From an uncultured Massilia sp. (GTDB taxonomy: Bacteria > Pseudomonadota > Gammaproteobacteria > Burkholderiales > Burkholderiaceae_D): a stretch of 51,285 nt of DNA. The DNA is taken from positions 1-51,285 of the forward strand of contig CAJYXO010000272.1 of NCBI GenBank assembly GCA_913778765.1. Direction: 5' to 3'. Below, one piece after another: positions 47,310 to 51,285 of this stretch. Positions within the stretch are counted from its first letter, which is position 1. Every line of letters begins with the position of its first letter. The notes below the pieces were generated by a model. That model had not been told where the DNA came from. It made no database searches and worked only from the letters and a program-made list of their open reading frames with translations. Position numbers and translations under genes: made by a program.

Positions 47310-48050
47310 TTATATAACGTCACGTTGCAATGCTGCCAGCCTTTCGCGAATCCAAACAAATCTGGGACCGTCCGAAAGAACCCACTGCGGCTTTCGGTAG
47401 TCGATGATAGTCTGCATTTTTCGGATCAAAGCATCATCCGATTTCAAGTCTGCTATTTCAGGAAGATGCAGCCGATCAAAGTCGGAAAGCCAGGTCGTCA
47501 GGTTGGGATGAACGTCCGGGCTTGTCGTCATCAACCAGGCAGGGTTATTGGCTGTCGGCTGCTCAGCCCACTTTCGATGTCCCAGAGAGTCAACGTAGCA
47601 GGTCACTAAGCCAGTCTCGCGAATAGCGCCACTTTTGGTCCAGGGATCAGCAGGAAATGTTTTCTCATAGAGTGTTTTCGACTGTACGATGATGTGACTA
47701 TCGAAATGACCGACGCCTGTATTCGGATCCCTGGAGAAGCGACCAAAATTCAGTTGGATCCAAATCGTTTCGCATGGCGTAGCGGCGAATGTGAAACAAC
47801 AGTGCTCATTCAGGTTATCCGGCCCTGAAAAGCCACGCTCGGCCAATGCAGTTCTCAAGAACTCGATAGCTTGATATATATCCGCCCCCATTCGAGCACC
47901 ATGCGCTTCGGAATAGTAATCAAAGTCTGCTCCGTCCCATCGACCGGACTCCAGTGTACGTTTTTTTTGTCGCTCTTGCAGAAAAGTAAATCCTCGAAGT
48001 CCCGCAGTCTGCCGCAACGCGCAATGCGTTTTTTGTCTAACTGGTATCAT
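47310..48050 (-). CDS. Orphan hypothetical protein, AT-rich, unrecognised
   Basis: About 246 aa from ATG 48050; an upstream ATG at 48074 also exists. No signal peptide or membrane helix. The body (from about residue 50) has GARMGADIYQAIEFLRTALA, ETIWIQLNFGRFSRDPNTGV, FDSHIIVQSKTLYEKTFPAD and EIADLKSDDALIRKMQTIID, with many Trp, Phe and acidic residues, in style like the immunity gene at 20.3-21.3 kb, but I see no sequence match. The DNA is clearly AT-richer than both neighbours. A run of eight T (47961-47968) near residue 30 makes the N-terminus uncertain: a one-base slip there would change the start. It is divergent from the DUF2760 operon with only 32 bases between them. Confidence 0.65.
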   Translation of the reverse strand: MIPVRQKTHCALRQTAGLRGFTFLQERQKKRTLESGRWDGADFDYYSEAHGARMGADIYQAIEFLRTALAERGFSGPDNLNEHCCFTFAATPCETIWIQLNFGRFSRDPNTGVGHFDSHIIVQSKTLYEKTFPADPWTKSGAIRETGLVTCYVDSLGHRKWAEQPTANNPAWLMTTSPDVHPNLTTWLSDFDRLHLPEIADLKSDDALIRKMQTIIDYRKPQWVLSDGPRFVWIRERLAALQRDVI

Positions 48051-48082
48051 GCGCGCTTTCATGGACCGGACCACACAAGAAC

Positions 48083-48679
48083 ATGAGCCAACCGACCAAC
48101 CTGCCCTCCTTCTGGAGCCGGCTTTCCCTCGCCTTCGGCGCCCTTTTCAAGACCCTGGGCGACGCCGAGTTCGCCGCGCGCCTGCGCGACGACCAGATCG
48201 GCCCGATCGCCGCACCCGCGCCCGCACCCGCGCCCGCTCCGGCCCCTGCGCCGAAGCCGGCCCCCGCGCCTGCGCCCGCCGCAGCCCCGCTGCGCGTGGC
48301 GACGCCCGATGCCGCCCTGCAGCTGCTGTCCCTGCTGCAGCGCGAAGCGCGCCTGATCGACTTCGCCAACGAGAACATCACCGTCTACAGCGACGCCGAC
48401 ATCGGCGCCGCCGCCCGCGTCGTGCACGAAGGCTGCGCCCGCGTGCTGCGCGAGCACTTCACGATCGAACCGGTGCGCGGCGAGCTCGAAGGTGCGCGCG
48501 TCACCCTGCCGGAAGGCTTCGACGCCGCCAGCGTACGCCTGACCGGCAACGTGGTCGGCAAGGCGCCCTTCACCGGCACCCTGAGCCACCGCGGCTGGCG
48601 CGCTTCGAAAGTCAGCCTGCCGCAGCTGGCCGACAAGCACGACGCCAGCATCATCGCCCCGGCGGAGGTGGAACTGTGA
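48083..48679 (+). CDS. DUF2760-family protein with Ala/Pro repeat linker
   Basis: 198 aa. The N-terminal segment FWSRLSLAFGALFKTLGDAE, then FAARLRDDQIGP, and the C-terminal domain (ALQLLSLLQREARLIDFANE, then ARVVHEGCARVLREHFTIEP) are the DUF2760 hallmarks. Between them (about residues 45-70) lies an Ala-Pro repeat encoded by GCN-CCN codons. The stop overlaps the Hsp70 GTG by 4 bases, so it is coupled to it. DUF2760 genes usually sit directly upstream of one or two divergent Hsp70 genes in beta- and gamma-proteobacteria; the biochemical role is unknown. Confidence 0.9.
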   Translation: MSQPTNLPSFWSRLSLAFGALFKTLGDAEFAARLRDDQIGPIAAPAPAPAPAPAPAPKPAPAPAPAAAPLRVATPDAALQLLSLLQREARLIDFANENITVYSDADIGAAARVVHEGCARVLREHFTIEPVRGELEGARVTLPEGFDAASVRLTGNVVGKAPFTGTLSHRGWRASKVSLPQLADKHDASIIAPAEVEL

Positions 48680-50535
48680 GCGCGAATCTCGAAACGGCGC
48701 GCTATGCCATCGGCATCGACCTCGGCACCACCCACAGCGCCCTGTCGTACGTCGACCTGCAGGCCAGCGACGGCGAAAAAGCCGACCAGGGCGTACTGCC
48801 GATCCCGCAGCTGAGCGGCCCCGGCGCCGTCGAGGCGCTGCCGCTGCTGCCCTCCTTCATGTACCTGCCGCACCCGGACGAACTGGCGGCCGGCGAGCTG
48901 GCCCTGCCCTGGACCGATGGCCAGGCCGCCCCTGTGGTCGGCGAGATGGCAAGAAGCCGCGGCGCCGGCACGCCGATCCGGTTGGTGTCTTCGGCGAAGA
49001 GCTGGCTGAGCCACCCGAGCGTGGACCGCCGCGCCGCCATCCTGCCGCTTGACGCGCCGGAAGAAGTCGAACGCGTCTCGCCGCTGACGGCTTCGACCCG
49101 CTACCTCGAACACATCCGCGACGCCTGGAATGCCGCGCATCCGGAAGCGCCCTTCGACCAGCAGGCCGTCACCGTGACGATCCCGGCGTCCTTCGACCCG
49201 GCCGCGCGCGAACTGACCGCCGAAGCCGCGCACAACGCCGGCTACGGCAGCCCGACCCTGCTGGAAGAGCCGCAGGCGGCCCTGTACAGCTGGATCCAGG
49301 GCAGCGAAGGCCGCTGGCGCAAGCAGGTGAAGGCCGGCGACATCGTGCTGGTGGTCGACGTCGGCGGCGGCACCAGCGACTTCTCGCTGATCGCCATCCT
49401 CGAACGCGAGGGCAACCTGGAACCGCACCGCGTCGCCGTCGGCGACCACATCCTGCTGGGCGGCGACAACATGGACCTCGCATTGGCGCACCTGGTGGCA
49501 CGCAAGCTGCAGGCGGGCGGCACCCAGCTCGACGCCTGGCAGATGCGCGCCCTCACCTACGCCTGCCGCGGCGCCAAGGAACACCTGCTGGCCGATGCGA
49601 ATGCCGCCAACTGGCCGATCGTGGTGCCGAGCCGCGGCTCGAAGCTGATCGGCGGTTCGATCCGCACCGAACTGACGCGCGAGGAAGTCACCGCCTTCAT
49701 CACCGACGGCTTCTTCCCGCGCGTGGAAGCGAGCGCGCGCCCGGCCACCCGCACGCGCGCCGGCCTGACCCAGGTCGGCCTGCCGTATGCGCAGGACGCC
49801 GCGGTGACCCGCCACCTGGCGGCCTTCCTGGCGCGCCAGGCCGGCGCCACCGCGGACCTCGAAGGCTTCAGCGGCAATGTGAATCCGGACCACACCTTCC
49901 TGCACCCGACCGCGGTGCTGTTCAACGGCGGCGTGTTCAAATCCGAGATCCTGTCCCGGCGCGTGATGGACACCATCAACGACTGGCTGTACATGGAAGG
50001 CGCCGAGCCGGCGCGCATGCTGGAAGGCGCGGACCTCGACCTGGCGGTGGCGCGCGGCGCGGCCTATTACGGCTACGCGCGGCGCGGCGGCGGCGTGCGC
50101 ATCCGCGGCGGCACGGCCCGTTCCTACTACGTGGGCGTGGAATCGTCGATGCCGGCCATCCCCGGCATGGAGCCGCCGATCACGGCCCTGTGCGTGGCGC
50201 CCTTCGGCATGGAAGAAGGCAGCGAACTGGAACTGCCGGGCCAGGAATTCGGCCTGGTGGTGGGCGAGCCGGTCCACTTCCGCTTCTTCGGCTCGACCGT
50301 GCGCCGCCAGGACCGCATCGGCGAGGTGCTGGAGTTCTGGGGCCCCGACGAGCTGCAGGAGCTGAACGAGATCCAGGCCGAACTGCCGGCGGAAGGCCGC
50401 GCGCCCGGCGACGTCGCCCAGGTCCGCCTGCACGCGCTGGCGCTTGACACCGGCACGCTGGAGCTGATCGCCGTCTCGCGCGAAGGCCAGCGCTGGAAGG
50501 TCGAGTTCGACGTCCGCGCCTCCGAGCAGCAGTAA
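48676..50535 (+). CDS. Hsp70-family protein (first of two)
   Basis: 619 aa, starting at GTG 48676, which overlaps the DUF2760 stop. The actin-like ATPase is intact: phosphate-1 YAIGIDLGTTHSALSYVDL at residues 10-28, TVTIPASFDPAARELTAEAA, LLEEPQAALYSWIQ, phosphate-2 VVDVGGGTSDFSLIAI at about 225-240, GGDNMDLALAHLVA, and the adenosine motif LFNGGVF. SAKSWLSHPSVDR is a feature of this DnaK subgroup. The C-terminal part is shorter than the peptide-binding domain plus lid of DnaK and lacks the EEVD-like tail, so this is a specialised Hsp70 rather than housekeeping DnaK. No J-protein or GrpE gene is adjacent. Confidence 0.94.
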   Translation: MSANLETARYAIGIDLGTTHSALSYVDLQASDGEKADQGVLPIPQLSGPGAVEALPLLPSFMYLPHPDELAAGELALPWTDGQAAPVVGEMARSRGAGTPIRLVSSAKSWLSHPSVDRRAAILPLDAPEEVERVSPLTASTRYLEHIRDAWNAAHPEAPFDQQAVTVTIPASFDPAARELTAEAAHNAGYGSPTLLEEPQAALYSWIQGSEGRWRKQVKAGDIVLVVDVGGGTSDFSLIAILEREGNLEPHRVAVGDHILLGGDNMDLALAHLVARKLQAGGTQLDAWQMRALTYACRGAKEHLLADANAANWPIVVPSRGSKLIGGSIRTELTREEVTAFITDGFFPRVEASARPATRTRAGLTQVGLPYAQDAAVTRHLAAFLARQAGATADLEGFSGNVNPDHTFLHPTAVLFNGGVFKSEILSRRVMDTINDWLYMEGAEPARMLEGADLDLAVARGAAYYGYARRGGGVRIRGGTARSYYVGVESSMPAIPGMEPPITALCVAPFGMEEGSELELPGQEFGLVVGEPVHFRFFGSTVRRQDRIGEVLEFWGPDELQELNEIQAELPAEGRAPGDVAQVRLHALALDTGTLELIAVSREGQRWKVEFDVRASEQQ

Positions 50536-50542
50536 AGCGGCC

Positions 50543-51285
50543 GTGGCGACATCGGCAGCATCGGCAAAGACGCCGGCCGTCCTGGTCGGCATCGACCTCG
50601 GCACCACCAACACGGTGCTCGCGTTTGCCATGCCCGATGCGGCGCAGGGCGCGCAGGAGGTCGAGACCTTCGCCATCGCGCAGCTGGTGGCGCCCGGCGA
50701 AGTGGCTGCCAGCCCCCTGCTGCCCTCCGCGCGCTATCATCCCGCGCCCGGCGAGCTGGCCGCCGGCGCCTTGCAACTGCCCTGGCCTGCCCGGCAGGAT
50801 CCGGGCGGCGTGCAGGATGCCGTGGTCGGCCGGCTTGCACGCCTGCTGGGCGCCAATACTCCCGGTCGGTTAGTTGCATCCGCCAAGAGCTGGCTGTCCC
50901 ACCACGGCGTCGACCGCACCGCCCCCATCCTGCCCTGGGGCGCGCCGGACGAGGTGCCGAAGATCTCGCCGCTGGCCGCCAGCAGCAGCTACCTTGCCTA
51001 TCTGCGCGCGGCCTGGAATACGCGCCATCCCGGCCGTCCCCTCGAACGGCAGGACCTGGTCCTGACCGTCCCCGCCTCCTTCGACGAAGGCGCGCGCGCC
51101 CTCACGCTGGAAGCCGCGCGCCTGGCCGGCCTGCCCCATCTGCGCCTGCTGGAAGAACCGCAGGCCGCGCTGTACGACTGGCTGCACCGCCACCGCGCCA
51201 CCCTGGCCGAAGAACTGGCCGGCACGCGCCTGGTGCTGGTGGCCGACGTCGGCGGCGGCACCACCGACTTCAGCCTGGTCAAGGT
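50543..51285 (+). CDS. Hsp70-family protein (second of two), truncated by the window end
   Basis: Starting at GTG 50543, 7 bases after the first Hsp70. The 247 visible residues open the same way (VLVGIDLGTTNTVLAFAMPD) and have ASAKSWLSHHGVDRTAPILP, VLTVPASFDEGARALTLEAA, LEEPQAALYDWLH and ADVGGGTTDFSLVKV. It is clearly a paralogue of the preceding gene, with the same SAKSWLSH element. The reading frame is open to the last base, so the C-terminal half lies outside. In related genomes a third Hsp70-like DUF3731 gene often follows; that cannot be seen here. Confidence 0.93.
   Translation, partial: MATSAASAKTPAVLVGIDLGTTNTVLAFAMPDAAQGAQEVETFAIAQLVAPGEVAASPLLPSARYHPAPGELAAGALQLPWPARQDPGGVQDAVVGRLARLLGANTPGRLVASAKSWLSHHGVDRTAPILPWGAPDEVPKISPLAASSSYLAYLRAAWNTRHPGRPLERQDLVLTVPASFDEGARALTLEAARLAGLPHLRLLEEPQAALYDWLHRHRATLAEELAGTRLVLVADVGGGTTDFSLVK

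Noticed and set aside
48214..48290. Repetitive GCN-CCN stretch as a minisatellite
   Set aside because: It is an in-frame Ala-Pro linker in DUF2760; the repeats are codon-level, not a perfect tandem array.
1..51285. CRISPR arrays, tRNA/rRNA genes, integrases or transposases
   Set aside because: Looked for repeated spacer-like arrays, tRNA-like cloverleaf ends and recombinase motifs on both strands by eye; none was convincing.

Overview
The window is 51.3 kb of high-GC DNA with densely packed genes on both strands. Two large TonB-dependent receptors, an orphan VgrG, an ImuA/ImuB/DnaE2 mutagenesis set with CTGT-N8-ACAG LexA boxes, a DUF2760/Hsp70 operon and CheR-tethered chemoreceptors together suggest a beta-proteobacterium of the Oxalobacteraceae, Massilia-like. 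The genus is inferred from gene content and codon use; no marker gene (rRNA, tRNA) is present. I see no CRISPR array, integrase, transposase or replication origin.

Layout. 1-5.5 kb: a TIGR01782-type TonB receptor, a collapsed cupin gene, a PRC-barrel protein with a frameshifted secreted partner, and an M20 amidohydrolase. 5.8-11.7 kb: a chemoreceptor, a REPIN-like double hairpin, SOS-controlled dnaE2 and a divergent PhzF-like gene. 11.8-17.4 kb: a lipoprotein, an ArsR/SRPBCC/DUF1801 operon with two operators, a degenerate DJ-1/PfpI protein, a binding protein, an AI-2E-type permease and an alpha/beta hydrolase whose start is broken by a T tract. 17.8-26 kb: a second TonB receptor, then a vgrG-effector-immunity operon on the minus strand whose distal part is clearly AT-richer than everything around it. 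26-31.6 kb: a GtrB/GtrA/GT-C glycosylation operon, a GNAT acetyltransferase, and a histidine kinase/response regulator pair. 31.7-34 kb: a DegP/HtrA protease and a small heat-shock protein. CTTAA-type direct repeats at about 11-bp spacing lie upstream of both htrA and the response regulator, which suggests one envelope-stress regulon.

34-42 kb: an M61 peptidase with two downstream genes, a CAT-family acyltransferase with an alpha/beta hydrolase, an L-Asp/Glu-type racemase, a TetR gene with its operator pair and a membrane-protein target, and an SGNH hydrolase. 42-45 kb: imuB and imuA behind a perfect LexA box, in the same orientation and order as the usual imuA-imuB-dnaE2 operon but about 31 kb away from dnaE2. 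44.4-48 kb: a glutathione transferase, a Na+/H+ antiporter-like protein, a HepT-like protein lacking its catalytic residues, DUF4287, and an AT-rich orphan gene. 48-51.3 kb: DUF2760 followed by two consecutive Hsp70-family genes, the second running off the window.

The best leads for new biology are the effector C-terminal domain with its partner (20.3-22.9 kb), the DUF2760-Hsp70-Hsp70 operon, the catalytically degenerate HepT-like protein, and the split mutasome. All functional calls come from reading motifs by eye; no database search was run.
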